Shown: piece by piece, positions 43,976 to 53,024 of the stretch
How the letters are laid out: each line of letters begins with the position of its first letter
Position numbering within the stretch: position 1 is the stretch's first letter
Assembly (NCBI GenBank): GCA_022448245.1
Contig: JAKVCO010000001.1
Span: 116,686-180,685 of the forward strand
Source of the DNA: Paracoccaceae bacterium
Lineage (GTDB): Bacteria > Pseudomonadota > Alphaproteobacteria > Rhodobacterales > Rhodobacteraceae
DNA: 64,000 bases
Direction of reading: 5' to 3'
The notes under the pieces: generated by a model
Told to the model about the DNA's origin: nothing
The model's input: the letters and a program-made list of their open reading frames with translations, nothing else
Databases searched by the model: none
Program-made: the position numbers and the translations under genes

Positions 43976-45360
43976 TTTGGGCCGATCATCTTTTCGGGGC
44001 GGACGACCTCGTCGAAACGCTCAGCCGTGACAAAGCCGAGGCCCACGGCCTCTTCCTTGAGGGTGGTGCCGTTCTTGTGCGCGGTCTTGGCCACTGTGGT
44101 GGCGTTGTCATAACCGATCTCAGGCGCCAGCGCGGTCACGAGCATGAGGCTTTCGTTCATGATTTTGGCGATACGGTCTTCGTTGGCCTTGATGCCAACA
44201 ACACAATTGTCGGTGAAGGCTTGGGCCGCGTCACCCAGAAGCTGCATGGATTGCAGCACATTGTAGGCCATCATGGGCTTGTAGACGTTGAGTTCGAAGT
44301 GACCCTGCGAGCCCGCAAAGCCCACAGCGGCGTCATTGCCGAAGACGTGCGCGCAGACCTGCGTCAGCGCCTCGCACTGCGTCGGGTTCACCTTGCCCGG
44401 CATGATGGAAGAGCCGGGCTCGTTCTCTGGCAGCATCAGCTCACCCAACCCGCAGCGAGGGCCGGAGCCGAGGAGGCGGATGTCATTGGCGATCTTGAAA
44501 AGCGATGCGGCCACTGTCTTCAGGGCGCCCGACATCTCGACCATGGCGTCATGGGCGGCCAGCGCCTCGAACTTGTTGGGGGCTGTCACGAAGGGCAGGC
44601 CGGTGATATCGGCCATGTGGGACGCGACCGTCTCTCCCCAGCCGTGGGGCGTGTTGAGGCCCGTGCCCACCGCCGTGCCACCTTGGGCCAGCTCATAGAT
44701 GCGCGGCAGCGCCGCTTCGACGCGGGCGATCCCCATGGCCACCTGATGCGCGTAGCCGGAGAATTCCTGCGCGAGCGTCAGCGGCGTCGCGTCCATCGTG
44801 TGGGTGCGGCCGATTTTGATGATGCCCTCGAACTCCGCGACCTTTGCTTCAAGCGCTGCATGGAGGCTGCGCAGACCCGGCAGCGTCACGTCCCGCGCCG
44901 TCATCGCGGTGGCGATGTGCATAGCCGTGGGGAAGGTGTCGTTCGAGGACTGCCCCATGTTGCAGTGGTCGTTGGGGTGGACGGGCGTCTTCGAGCCGAT
45001 CTCACCGCCGAGGATCTCGATCGCGCGGTTCGAAATGACCTCGTTGGCGTTCATGTTCGACTGCGTCCCGGACCCCGTTTGCCACACGACGAGAGGGAAG
45101 TGATCATCGAGCTTGCCGTCCACGACCTCACGCGCGGCCTGCTGCATCGCCGCACCGATCCCATCGAGCTTACCGGCTTCGCTGTTGGCGCGCGCACAAG
45201 CTTCTTTGATGACACCAAGCGCGCGGACAACCGCGACAGGCTGCGTTTCCCAACCGATGGGAAAGTTCATCAGAGACCGCTGCGTCTGCGCACCCCAATA
45301 CCGGGTGGCGTCCACCTCAAGAGGTCCAAAGCTGTCGGTTTCGGTACGGGTCTTGGTCAT
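43972..45360 (-). CDS. fumC: Class II fumarate hydratase
   Basis: A 462-residue fumarase, converting fumarate to malate in the citric acid cycle. Visible: [56 protein letters not shown] and [20 protein letters not shown] (the loop with the catalytic Ser). ATG at 45360 ([16 protein letters not shown]) is chosen over an upstream start. It heads the chain fumC, VOC relic, DUF4169, small basic gene, RHH gene. Confidence 0.95.
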   Translation of the reverse strand: MTKTRTETDSFGPLEVDATRYWGAQTQRSLMNFPIGWETQPVAVVRALGVIKEACARANSEAGKLDGIGAAMQQAAREVVDGKLDDHFPLVVWQTGSGTQSNMNANEVISNRAIEILGGEIGSKTPVHPNDHCNMGQSSNDTFPTAMHIATAMTARDVTLPGLRSLHAALEAKVAEFEGIIKIGRTHTMDATPLTLAQEFSGYAHQVAMGIARVEAALPRIYELAQGGTAVGTGLNTPHGWGETVASHMADITGLPFVTAPNKFEALAAHDAMVEMSGALKTVAASLFKIANDIRLLGSGPRCGLGELMLPENEPGSSIMPGKVNPTQCEALTQVCAHVFGNDAAVGFAGSQGHFELNVYKPMMAYNVLQSMQLLGDAAQAFTDNCVVGIKANEDRIAKIMNESLMLVTALAPEIGYDNATTVAKTAHKNGTTLKEEAVGLGFVTAERFDEVVRPEKMIGPK

Positions 45361-45444
45361 GGGGGCGCGATCCTTTACGATTTGGTTCCGCATACAAAAG
45401 GATACCGCCGCCCGCAACGCGGGTTGCGCTAACTCGCGATCAAC

Positions 45445-45930
45445 TCAGTGCTTGCGGAAGTTGTCGAGACTGACGACATCGCCGGTCTTTGCGTCGGGGG
45501 TGGGTTCATCCTTGGGCTCTTGCGCCGGGATTTCTGCGCCTAGCCGAGGTTCTGGCAGCTGCTCGACATCCTCGTCTTGGCTTTCAAAGCGCAACCCGAA
45601 CTCCACAGAGGGGTCCACGAAGGTCTTGATGGCGTCAAACGGGATATAAAGCGGCTCCGGGCTGTCGCCGAAGTTCAGCGTCACCGAGAAGCCTTCGTCA
45701 GTCACCTCAAGATCATCATACCAATGCTGCATCACCACGGTCATTTCGCCGGGATAGCGGTCAGACAGCCAGTCAGCGATCTCAACATCGGGATGCATCG
45801 TGTCAAAGGTGATGAAGAAATGGTGGGCCCCCGGCAGATTGCCCGCCTCCTGCACCTCGCTCAGCACCTCATGGATGAGGCTCCGCATCGCGCGGTGCAT
45901 CAAGGCGCCATATTCGATCGTGTCAGACAT
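45445..45930 (-). CDS. sspB: SspB-family ClpXP adaptor
   Basis: A 161-residue SspB of the alphaproteobacterial type: MSDTIEYGALMHRAMRSLIHEVLSEVQ, GAHHFFITFDTMHPDVEIADWL, VVMQHWYDDLEV and the substrate-groove strand SVTLNFGDSPEPLYIPFDAI. A flexible acidic tail ends in the short ClpX-binding motif VVSLDNFRKH. It delivers ssrA-tagged proteins to ClpXP; the ssrA gene itself is at 48.6-48.9 kb. Confidence 0.9.
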   Translation of the reverse strand: MSDTIEYGALMHRAMRSLIHEVLSEVQEAGNLPGAHHFFITFDTMHPDVEIADWLSDRYPGEMTVVMQHWYDDLEVTDEGFSVTLNFGDSPEPLYIPFDAIKTFVDPSVEFGLRFESQDEDVEQLPEPRLGAEIPAQEPKDEPTPDAKTGDVVSLDNFRKH

Positions 45931-45988
45931 GGGTGAATCCGATTGAGATGGCACTACCATAAGGGATTCGGCGGGAAGCGAAAGGGCG

Positions 45989-47218
45989 TCAGGCGAGCAT
46001 TGCGACCATCAAGGTGATCGGGATCATCACGGCCAAAGTCGTCAAAACACCTCGCCCAAATCCAAGCATCAAAACACCTGCTATCCCGGTGAGCAGGACG
46101 GCCACGGGCCGAAATGTCTCAAGCACCGGAAGGACATAGTTGCCGTTGCCGGGCTCTACCTCGCCAAAGAACACATGCATCGCGAAAAAGAGGGACAGGC
46201 TTAGGATCACACCCACGACCGCTGCCGTCACTGCTCTGAGTGCTGCGGCAATGCGCGGATGCGAGGTGAGGCGCTCCAGATAAGGCGCACCGGCGAAGAT
46301 CCATAGAAAGCAGGGCAGGAAGGTGACCCAGAGTGTCACCAAGCCCGCCAAGAACGCCAGTGGCCAGCCGCCTTGGGCGTGGCCGGCAATGACTCCTACG
46401 AACTGGGTCACAAGGATCAGCGGTCCGGGGGTCGTCTCCGCCAAGCCAAGGGCGTCGATCATGGCGTCAGCGCTGATCCAGCCGAAATCCTGAACTACGG
46501 TCTGGGTCATGTAGGCGAGGACCGAATAGGCGCCGCCGAAGGTGACAACCGCAAGTTGGCTGAAAAACAGTACGAGGCTGAGCAGGAACGTGGCGCCCGC
46601 GGCCCAAAAGATCACGATGGGCAGCCCCCAAAGCCCGGCGATCGCTGCGAGCAACCCGGGACGTGGGGCGCGCTGGGGCGGGACCTTGGAGACGCCCTTG
46701 GCGCGAAACCACCCAAAGAGGCCCGCGCCGAGGATGATCAGCGGGAACGGCACACCCACAAAGAAGATCGCAACGAAGGCCACGCCTGCGATCGCGAGCC
46801 CCACATTCCCTTCAAGCTTGCCTGCGATTTTGCGCAGCGCCGTCAGCACGATCACGATCACTGTGGCCTGAATGCCTAGAAAGAGGTCTTGAACGATCGG
46901 GGCCGCGCCGAATTCGATGTAAAGCGCCGCCAGTGCGAAAATGATGATCGCGCCCGGCACCACGAAAAGGGACCCCGCCAGAATACCGCCCCACACGCCC
47001 TTCAGGCGCCAACCCGCATAGGTGGCCAGTTGCATCGCTTCGGGCCCCGGCAACAGCATGCAGAAGCTGAGTGCCCGCAGGAATGCCTCCTGGGAAAGCC
47101 AGCCTCGGCGGGAGACGAGCTCTTCTTCCATCAGTGCGATCTGCGCTGCAGGCCCGCCAAAACTAAGGCATCCGATGCGACCGAATGCGCTGAACAACTC
47201 ACGATACGACGGGCTCAT
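45989..47218 (-). CDS. chrA: Chromate transporter ChrA
   Basis: A 409-residue polytopic protein with two repeated CHR domains. Repeat 1 starts YRELFSAFGRIGCLSFGGPAAQIALMEEELV..LLPGPEAMQLATYAGWRLKG; repeat 2 has QLAVVTFGGAYSVLAYMTQ and LAETTPGPLILVTQFVG. It exports chromate. The start overlaps the ChrB-like gene by four bases. Confidence 0.95.
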   Translation of the reverse strand: MSPSYRELFSAFGRIGCLSFGGPAAQIALMEEELVSRRGWLSQEAFLRALSFCMLLPGPEAMQLATYAGWRLKGVWGGILAGSLFVVPGAIIIFALAALYIEFGAAPIVQDLFLGIQATVIVIVLTALRKIAGKLEGNVGLAIAGVAFVAIFFVGVPFPLIILGAGLFGWFRAKGVSKVPPQRAPRPGLLAAIAGLWGLPIVIFWAAGATFLLSLVLFFSQLAVVTFGGAYSVLAYMTQTVVQDFGWISADAMIDALGLAETTPGPLILVTQFVGVIAGHAQGGWPLAFLAGLVTLWVTFLPCFLWIFAGAPYLERLTSHPRIAAALRAVTAAVVGVILSLSLFFAMHVFFGEVEPGNGNYVLPVLETFRPVAVLLTGIAGVLMLGFGRGVLTTLAVMIPITLMVAMLA

Positions 47219-48003
47219 GCTGCGCCCTCGCGGTGGCTGTGCGTCTCGGCTTGGCCATCGCGTGCCCAGCGGTAGAGCGCGTCATAGAGAGGGAAGGTGG
47301 CCTCCATCTGCTCGTGATCGTTCTTGAACATCTTGGAGAAGCCGACGGAGGCTGCGAGCAACCCGGCGGCCTGCGGCTCTGCGGCCAGGTCATCAAGGTC
47401 TGCGGCCCGAACCATGTCCGCGACCTTGTTTAGCGCAGGGATGTAGAGCTGGAATTCAGCGAGCAGTGCATCGAAACTTGATTTCTGGTCAGCGTCCCGG
47501 AAGGGAGCGTTGGGGCAATCGAAAGCCGTTGCGCCAAACCGTTCGGCCACGGCCATGACCTCCTTCGGGGGGACGAACATGACCTCGGCCCGCGGGTCTA
47601 CGAACCGGCGCAAAAGCCAGGGGCAGGCGATCCGGTCGATCTTTGGTCGGTGCCGTGTCACCCAGAGCTTGCCTCGTAGCGCAGCCGCCGGGGTTAGGGG
47701 CAAGCCTGCATCCCGCCAGCCGTGAATACCGCCCTCGAGGACTTCGGCCTCGATGCCTTGCGTACGCAGAAGGGCCGCAGCCCCATGCGAGAGTTTCTTG
47801 CCCTTTTGGCAGATGACGACGATCCGTGCGGCGCCCGCGCAGGCCTGCGCAATCTCCAGGTAGGGGACCCGTTTGGACGTTGGTATCAGACGCGGATCCT
47901 CGGCGAAATCGTCGTCGATGCAGACATCGATCAGACGTGGTGCGACGGGCGTACCGATCAGGCGCATGAGTGCTGCGGGGGTGATTTCGTTGAATTGGGC
48001 CAT
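47215..48003 (-). CDS. Chromate resistance protein, rhodanese plus ChrB domain
   Basis: A 262-residue protein. An N-terminal rhodanese-like domain (about 1-105) has IVVICQKGKKLSHGAAALLRTQG with the Cys in CQKGK. The C-terminal ChrB domain (about 110-262) starts LWVTRHRPKIDRIACPWLLRRFVDPRAEVMFVP, then FDCPNAPFRD and MFKNDHEQMEATFPLYDALYRWA. It is translationally coupled to chrA and probably regulates or assists chromate export. ATG at 48003 is preferred. Confidence 0.9.
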   Translation of the reverse strand: MAQFNEITPAALMRLIGTPVAPRLIDVCIDDDFAEDPRLIPTSKRVPYLEIAQACAGAARIVVICQKGKKLSHGAAALLRTQGIEAEVLEGGIHGWRDAGLPLTPAAALRGKLWVTRHRPKIDRIACPWLLRRFVDPRAEVMFVPPKEVMAVAERFGATAFDCPNAPFRDADQKSSFDALLAEFQLYIPALNKVADMVRAADLDDLAAEPQAAGLLAASVGFSKMFKNDHEQMEATFPLYDALYRWARDGQAETHSHREGAA

Positions 48004-48107
48004 GGGGCATCCTTCCATCGGGTCTCGGAAGATGCGCGCTTGAGCCTAGGCCTCACGGGGCGGCGCGTGCCCCTTGACGTCGACATATCCGTTGTGTCCT
48101 TGAGGGG

Positions 48108-48521
48108 TCAAGGGAGGGGGCGGTTCCACAAAAGCGGTTCAGAGAACTCAATCGAGTTCTGGTCGGGGTCGCGAATGTAGATCGATCGTGCTCCCGTCGG
48201 CCATTCGAAGTCCGCTTCGATTTCGAGCCCGTTATCCTCAAGATGGCTGCGCCAGGCATCGAGCGCATCGCGCGATACACGAAAGCACATGTGCCCCGGA
48301 CCATCTGCGCCGTGGGTGGGCACGGGGAAAGGCCCGGATGCCACCCGGGTGGCCTCAGCCACGAAGAGCAAGAGCATTCCGGGTCCGCAGCCGTAGAAGC
48401 GATGCCTGCCGGGGACGTGTAGGATCTCCTCGAGGTTCAGGATGCCGCCATAGAAGGCATGCGCGGCATTGATGTCACTCACGTAGAGAGCCGTCTCCAG
48501 GATCGCGTCGGGTTTGAGCAT
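48108..48521 (-). CDS. VOC-family glyoxalase-like protein
   Basis: A 137-residue vicinal-oxygen-chelate protein: ETALYVSDINAAHAFYGGILNLEEI, FYGCGPGMLLLF, GHMCFRVSRDALDAWRSHLEDNG and SIYIRDPDQNSIEFSEP. The metal ligands His (GPGHMCF) and Glu (SIEF) are present. It resembles lyases and fosfomycin-type resistance proteins, but the substrate cannot be told. Single gene downstream of ssrA on the same strand. Confidence 0.85.
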   Translation of the reverse strand: MLKPDAILETALYVSDINAAHAFYGGILNLEEILHVPGRHRFYGCGPGMLLLFVAEATRVASGPFPVPTHGADGPGHMCFRVSRDALDAWRSHLEDNGLEIEADFEWPTGARSIYIRDPDQNSIEFSEPLLWNRPLP

Positions 48522-48599
48522 GGTGCAGAGCCTCCCCAAGGGTGCTTTGCTTTATACAAAGCAAAGTCAGGGCCTAAAAGCGGGTCTGTGGAAGGGAGG

Positions 48600-48910
48600 A
48601 AAGTGCAGGCTTCTGTTGCCAGGTGCCTGCGGACCCCGCCTAACGCGGCTAGGCGCTAGGGCTTAAGTTCGGTTCTACCCGGACCGCTTACGCGGCCAGA
48701 GCAACCGGAGCACGATTGTCGTTTGCAATTGTACTTTTCGGGCCGGTACGGTGGCACCCCGCCGAGACAAAGCTAACCCCTTTAGACGTCCGTCGATCCT
48801 ATTTCGGCCCCTAAGCCCTGCAAACGACAGGGGTTTTGGTGGAGCCGCCGGGTACCGCCCCCGGGTCCGATCCGCTTATTACGAGCGCGTTTATGTCCAT
48901 AGTTCTTGCG
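48600..48910 (-). ncRNA. ssrA: Circularly permuted two-piece tmRNA
   Basis: Read on the minus strand: an acceptor piece ends with a T-arm (CCGGG, loop GGCGGTA, CCCGG) and CGGCTCC A CCA (CCA 48839-48837). A spacer follows, and the coding piece starts at 48811 with GGGGCCGAAATAGGATCGACG-like sequence. GGGGCCG pairs with CGGCUCC over seven positions (one G-U), forming the tRNA-like acceptor stem across the two pieces. The tag frame at 48726-48688 reads ANDNRAPVALAA then TAA. This is the alphaproteobacterial permuted form. Outer ends are approximate. Confidence 0.95.
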
Positions 48911-49001
48911 AACATTGCTAATATAAGGACGACAGCGCCGGTTGCAAAGGCGCGATGCCTCCGGCGGGAGTATTCTTGGAAAGATGAAGGGGCGCTAAGG
49001 G

Positions 49002-49352
49002 TTAGGTCGGTCTGTTGAGGTAGATGAGGACCACGGCAAGCGCGATTTCGATCCCGCCGAAGACCGCCACCTTCATGAAAGGTGGCGAGTCGAGCGCCAG
49101 AGACACCACGCGACCGAGCGCTGCGCCGACGAAGGCGATCCCGATGAAGAAGAAGGCTTCTTTTTGTTGGGTGGCTAAGGCGTGGGCTCCCATCACCACA
49201 AAGAGGCCGCCAACGGAGGCGCGCATTTCGCTTAGTCCCATGGTGCTCGCTGTCGTCGCGAGATCAAGTGCGCCGAGCGTGTAGCGGGGGGCCAGGAACC
49301 CGAACGCTCCAAATGCGATGGTGAGGATGGCGCAGATATTGCTGACGATCAT
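49002..49352 (-). CDS. DUF4345 family membrane protein
   Basis: A 116-residue protein with four predicted membrane segments (about 4-22, 40-60, 67-86, 92-112). GLSEMRASVGGLFVVMGAH and the ending VFGGIEIALAVVLIYL fit DUF4345. Function is unknown. It lies upstream of ssrA on the same strand, with about 90 bases between. Confidence 0.75.
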   Translation of the reverse strand: MIVSNICAILTIAFGAFGFLAPRYTLGALDLATTASTMGLSEMRASVGGLFVVMGAHALATQQKEAFFFIGIAFVGAALGRVVSLALDSPPFMKVAVFGGIEIALAVVLIYLNRPT

Positions 49353-49458
49353 GGGAGGCTCCGGTCGGTCTTTGATCTTTGATGTTTGGCATGTCGAACT
49401 GGACCATTCGAGGGTGAGCTGTCTGGGTTAAGTAATTATAAGTGAGAAATATTTTATT

Positions 49459-50190
49459 CTACGCGCGTCTGTGGTTCGCATACATGCGGCGCACCAAAGC
49501 AAGGCTTGGGCGTTTTGCCCAACCGGCGCAATCTGCGGCCATTAGCGGGGGCGGCGTCAGGTTCTTGTAGACGGGATGCTCGGGTGGTTGTGCCAAGGGC
49601 GCGAGCAGCGCGGCGGCGGTCAGGTCGGCCCGGTTGGGTGTTTCGCCCCCGATATAGGGCCTGCCATCGGCGAGGAGATCATCGAGCCAATCGAGTTCCC
49701 CCAGAAGGTGGATTCGTGTGCGCTCCCGGCGTTCGGGGCCAAGTTTCAATCCAGCGATCATCAAACGTCGGATGACTGGCCAGAAAAAGCGAAAACTGCG
49801 CGTTTTCAGGGGGCTGAGATCCGTTGTGAAGAGCGGGGGGATCTTCTGTGGGGTCGCGATCGCGGCCTCGCTGTAGAAATATGGGATGATCCGAGGGCCG
49901 ACCTTGCCATCAAGGCGTGCTTCGATTTCGGCGCCACCTGTGGGCAGTGGAGAGCCTTGGCTTGCGGCCCAGTCGAGGATGGCCGCCGACCCTTGAATTG
50001 CCGGCTGGCCGGGGCGTTCGAGGATGGGCACGCTCGAGGCTGGGGCTTTGAGGCGCCGCGCGTTGAGCATGTGCAGGAACGGGATCGTGGGTTCGAGCTT
50101 GTACGGGATGCCCGACCAATCGAGGCCCCACCGGGCCTTTTCGCTGAAGTGCGAGATTGAGAATGTGTGCAGGATAGGGAGTTGGCTCAT
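49459..50190 (-). CDS. Glutathione S-transferase family protein
   Basis: A 243-residue GST. The thioredoxin-like N-terminal domain reads LPILHTFSISHFSEKARWGLDWSGIPYKLE (with the Ser of SISHFSEKARW at the glutathione-activating position) and SSVPILERPGQPAIQGSAAILDW. The C-terminal helical domain includes LLADGRPYIGGETPNRADLTAAALLAPL. It probably conjugates or reduces an electrophile; the substrate is unknown. Single gene. Confidence 0.9.
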   Translation of the reverse strand: MSQLPILHTFSISHFSEKARWGLDWSGIPYKLEPTIPFLHMLNARRLKAPASSVPILERPGQPAIQGSAAILDWAASQGSPLPTGGAEIEARLDGKVGPRIIPYFYSEAAIATPQKIPPLFTTDLSPLKTRSFRFFWPVIRRLMIAGLKLGPERRERTRIHLLGELDWLDDLLADGRPYIGGETPNRADLTAAALLAPLAQPPEHPVYKNLTPPPLMAADCAGWAKRPSLALVRRMYANHRRA

Positions 50191-50249
50191 GGTCGGATGC
50201 GATGGCTCACTCGCTATTCAGGGCCTTAATATTGAGTCCTTTGGAGTGC

Positions 50250-50277
50250 TTCCGTCCAGCAGTTTCGCCGGACGGAA
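50250..50277. other. Hairpin between the binding protein and GST genes
   Basis: Arms TTCCGTCC and GGACGGAA enclose 12 bases; CGTTTTT follows on the plus strand. Both flanking genes are on the minus strand, where the T run comes before the stem, so it fits a terminator poorly in the needed direction. It may still stabilise the 3' end of the binding-protein mRNA. Confidence 0.45.
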
Positions 50278-50295
50278 TCGTTTTTAAACAGATTC

Positions 50296-51342
50296 TTAGA
50301 AGCCTGCTTTGATCTTCTCGAACTCTGCGATCATCTGCTCGCGGAGCGCGTTGTCCATGGGCAGCTGTGCGAGGATCGGCACGTCCACCGGGCCAAGACC
50401 CACTTCGGTGAGCGTCTCGGCATCGATGTTCGCCATGTTCTCGGCATTCGCGTGGCCGTAGCCCCATTCGTTGACGATGTAATCGGTCACTTCTGGTGCT
50501 AGCCAGGCCTCCATGAAGTCATGGGCCTTTTGCTCGGAGCCGGGGCCGTCGACGAGGTTCACATAGCCACAGAACCACGCAGAAGAGCCTTCCTTTGCCT
50601 CACGCTGGAAGGCGATGGGCTGGCCTTCTCCGGACATGGTCACGGGCGTTTCGTTCCAGGACCATGCGACGAGGACTTCGCCGGTGCCCATGAGCTGTGC
50701 AAGCTCTGCACCGTCGGCCCAATAGGCGCGGTTCAGCTGGTGTGCCTGTCGCATCCATGCCGAGGCGGCCTCGAAGTCTCCTTGGGTGGCGGTCGTCCAG
50801 TCGGAGACGCCGGTGGCGAGATAGGCCAGGGCGTAGGCGTCATCGACGTTGTCGGGCAGCGAGATGCGGCCTGCGTATTTCGGGTTGGTGAAGACCTGAA
50901 GCGACGCCACATCTTCTGCCGGCACCTCATCAGAATTGTAGGCGATGGCGGTCATGCCTGAGTCGGCAGGGATGAAGTAGACACCGCTGTCGTCTGCGAA
51001 GATTGGGTTGTCTTTGTAGGACGCTTCCACTTTCGCGTAGCTCGGGATCTGGCTGATGTCCCAAGGCTCGATGATGCCCGCGTCACGCCATTTCTGGACG
51101 GATTGCGAGCAGGGGTGGCCGACATCGGCACGGAAGCCGGAGCGCAGCTTCTGGAACGCTTCTTCTTCTTCACCAAAGAAAGCATAGGACGGCGCGACGC
51201 CGTGTTTCTCTTCGTATTTGACGTAGAAGCCTTCTTCTTCGAAGCCGGACCAGTCAAAGACGAGCAGTTCCGGATCAGCAGCAAAGGCGCTTGTTGCCAG
51301 CGTGACAGCAGCTGCGGAGCCTAGATACTTGGCGAGTTTCAT
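50296..51342 (-). CDS. Periplasmic polyamine-type solute-binding protein, orphan
   Basis: A 348-residue protein with a signal peptide (LGSAAAVTLATSAFA). The mature part is PotD/PotF-like: ELLVFDWSGFEEEGFYVKYEEKHG, then a ligand region with YFIPADSGMTAIAYNSDEV, YAGRISLPDNVDDAYALAYLATG and EVLVAWSWNETP. GGGAGAG precedes the ATG. No permease or ATPase gene is adjacent; the orphan ATPase at 16.6 kb is far away. It is divergent from dmdA. Confidence 0.9.
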   Translation of the reverse strand: MKLAKYLGSAAAVTLATSAFAADPELLVFDWSGFEEEGFYVKYEEKHGVAPSYAFFGEEEEAFQKLRSGFRADVGHPCSQSVQKWRDAGIIEPWDISQIPSYAKVEASYKDNPIFADDSGVYFIPADSGMTAIAYNSDEVPAEDVASLQVFTNPKYAGRISLPDNVDDAYALAYLATGVSDWTTATQGDFEAASAWMRQAHQLNRAYWADGAELAQLMGTGEVLVAWSWNETPVTMSGEGQPIAFQREAKEGSSAWFCGYVNLVDGPGSEQKAHDFMEAWLAPEVTDYIVNEWGYGHANAENMANIDAETLTEVGLGPVDVPILAQLPMDNALREQMIAEFEKIKAGF

Positions 51343-51646
51343 TTAGTCTCTCCCGATTAACACTCGCGAGAGGCTAGGCGGGGTGAGGCTTTCACGCAAG
51401 ATGATTGCGCGCGTCGAGGGGGCGGGCGCCCTGTGAGGGCGCATGATTTGGCGTTGTGATCGGATAATTGGCGGCCGGTTGGCGCTCTGTTTCTGCGCGC
51501 GGCGTGCGCCGTGCTCGAAAGGCGCCCGCCCGCCGACCCACATGAATGTCGCTCATAGAACAGAAGTGGCGCGAAATGGGTTGAATGAGGCGCATGTTGG
51601 GATAGCTGCGGTCCACGGCATGGGACAGCCGATCGGGGAGAAAGAT
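51343..51646. promoter_or_regulatory. Divergent intergenic region before dmdA
   Basis: The 304 bases between the binding-protein and dmdA starts hold no supported gene; in-frame upstream extensions of dmdA (from 51443) have no family match. The promoters of both genes must lie here. I see no obvious operator repeat. Confidence 0.4.
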
Positions 51647-52747
51647 ATGTCACAGATTTCACCATCGCGCCGGGTACGGCGCACGCCCTTTTCCGATGGC
51701 GTGGAGGCCGCGGGCGTTCAGGGTTACACGGTCTATAACCGCATGCTCTTGCCGACGTATTTTCAGAGCGTCGTGGACGATTATCATCACCTTAAGCGCC
51801 ACGTGCAGATTTGGGATGTCTCCGTGGAGCGCCAGGTTGAGGTGCGCGGGCCCGATGCCGGCCGTTTGATGCAGATGCTCACCCCGCGCGACCTTCGGGG
51901 GATGCTGCCCGGCCAGTGCTATTACGTGCCCATGGTTGATGAGACCGGTGGCATGCTCAATGACCCGGTCGCGCTGAAGTTCTCCGATGATCGCTATTGG
52001 GTGTCGATCGCTGACAGTGACCTGCTGCTCTGGATCAAGGGCATTGCATATGGCTTCAGGCTCGATGTCATCGTGACCGAGCCCGATGTGGCGCCTTTGG
52101 CGGTGCAGGGGCCCATGGCAGATGATCTTGTCGCCCGCATCTTTGGGGACTCGGTGCGGGACCTTCGATTCTTCCGCTATGGCCTCTTTGATTTCGAGGG
52201 CGTCGAGATGGTCGTAGCGCGCTCTGGCTACTCTAAGCAGGGCGGTTTCGAGATCTATGTCGATGGTTATGACATGGGCATGCCGATCTGGAACGCGCTG
52301 ATGAAAGCGGGTGAGGACCTGAATGTGCGCGCGGGCTGTCCCAATGGCATTGAGCGCATCGAGGGTGGGCTGTTGAGCTATGGCAACGACATGACCATCG
52401 AGAACACGCCCCACGAGGCAGGGCTCGGGCGGTTCTGTTCCACGCAAACGGCCATTGGCTGTGTGGGGCGTGATGCGCTTCTGCGCGTGGCCAAGGAAGG
52501 CCCGATCAAGCAGGTGCGTCCGATCTCGATCACCGGCGACTTGCCGCTATGTGACCGAGGCTGGGACATCGTGGCGGGCGGCAAGCGCGTGGGCATGGTG
52601 ACGTCGAGCGCTCTGTCGCCCGACTTTGACACCAACGTCGCGATCGGCATGGTACGCATGACGCACTGGGATCCGGGAACCAAGCTTGAGGTCGTCACTC
52701 AGGACGGGACATTCCCGGCGGTGGTGCAGGACAAGTTTTGGAACTGA
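51647..52747 (+). CDS. dmdA: Dimethylsulfoniopropionate demethylase
   Basis: A 366-residue GcvT-fold enzyme, close in length to Ruegeria pomeroyi DmdA (364). It moves a methyl group from DMSP to tetrahydrofolate, giving methylmercaptopropionate. Typical stretches: SRRVRRTPFSDGVEAAGVQGYTVYN, HLKRHVQIWDVSVERQVEVRG, DETGGMLNDPVALK, SGYSKQGGFEIYVDG, RAGCPNGIERIEGGLLSYGNDM and ENTPHEAGLGRFC. GGGGAG lies 6-11 bases before ATG 51647. acuI two genes downstream supports the assignment. DmdA-like paralogues without DMSP activity exist, so activity is probable, not proven. Confidence 0.88.
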   Translation: MSQISPSRRVRRTPFSDGVEAAGVQGYTVYNRMLLPTYFQSVVDDYHHLKRHVQIWDVSVERQVEVRGPDAGRLMQMLTPRDLRGMLPGQCYYVPMVDETGGMLNDPVALKFSDDRYWVSIADSDLLLWIKGIAYGFRLDVIVTEPDVAPLAVQGPMADDLVARIFGDSVRDLRFFRYGLFDFEGVEMVVARSGYSKQGGFEIYVDGYDMGMPIWNALMKAGEDLNVRAGCPNGIERIEGGLLSYGNDMTIENTPHEAGLGRFCSTQTAIGCVGRDALLRVAKEGPIKQVRPISITGDLPLCDRGWDIVAGGKRVGMVTSSALSPDFDTNVAIGMVRMTHWDPGTKLEVVTQDGTFPAVVQDKFWN

Positions 52748-52777
52748 TCGCCAGCCGGGACAAAACGCGGAGACAAG

Positions 52778-53008
52778 ATGCCCACGCTCATAGCCATCAT
52801 CATCGCGATTGCGATTTTCATTTGGTGGGCGCGGCGTCTTGGAGCCCCCGGTGCCGCCCCTCAGCGTAAGAAGAAATCCTGTGATTGGCAGCGCGTGAAC
52901 CCTGAGGAGACGCGCGCCATGAAGGAATATCGGTGTGCAGCTTGCAACGAAGTAGCCTATGGGCGGGGGGAGAACTTGCCTGCCGCACGCTCGTGCCGGG
53001 CCGGATGA
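52778..53008 (+). CDS. Small membrane protein with a four-Cys tail
   Basis: A 76-residue protein with one N-terminal membrane helix (LIAIIIAIAIFIWW) and a soluble tail: SCDWQRVNPEETRAMKEYRCAACNEVAYGRGENLPAARSCRAG. Cys residues sit in CDW, CAAC and CRAG, a pattern able to bind zinc. GGAG lies five bases before the ATG. It lies between dmdA and acuI and only 16 bases before the latter, so it is in that operon. Similar small proteins occur in Rhodobacterales; function is unknown. Confidence 0.7.
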   Translation: MPTLIAIIIAIAIFIWWARRLGAPGAAPQRKKKSCDWQRVNPEETRAMKEYRCAACNEVAYGRGENLPAARSCRAG

Positions 53009-53024
53009 CACGAAAGGAAAGCCT

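Noticed and set aside
43876..45432. 518-codon plus-strand frame opposite fumC
   Set aside because: Shadow of fumC; composition rich in His, Arg and Asp with no recognisable domain.
48459..49018. Short plus-strand frames across the tmRNA region
   Set aside because: They overlap the structured ssrA gene on the minus strand and have no product match.
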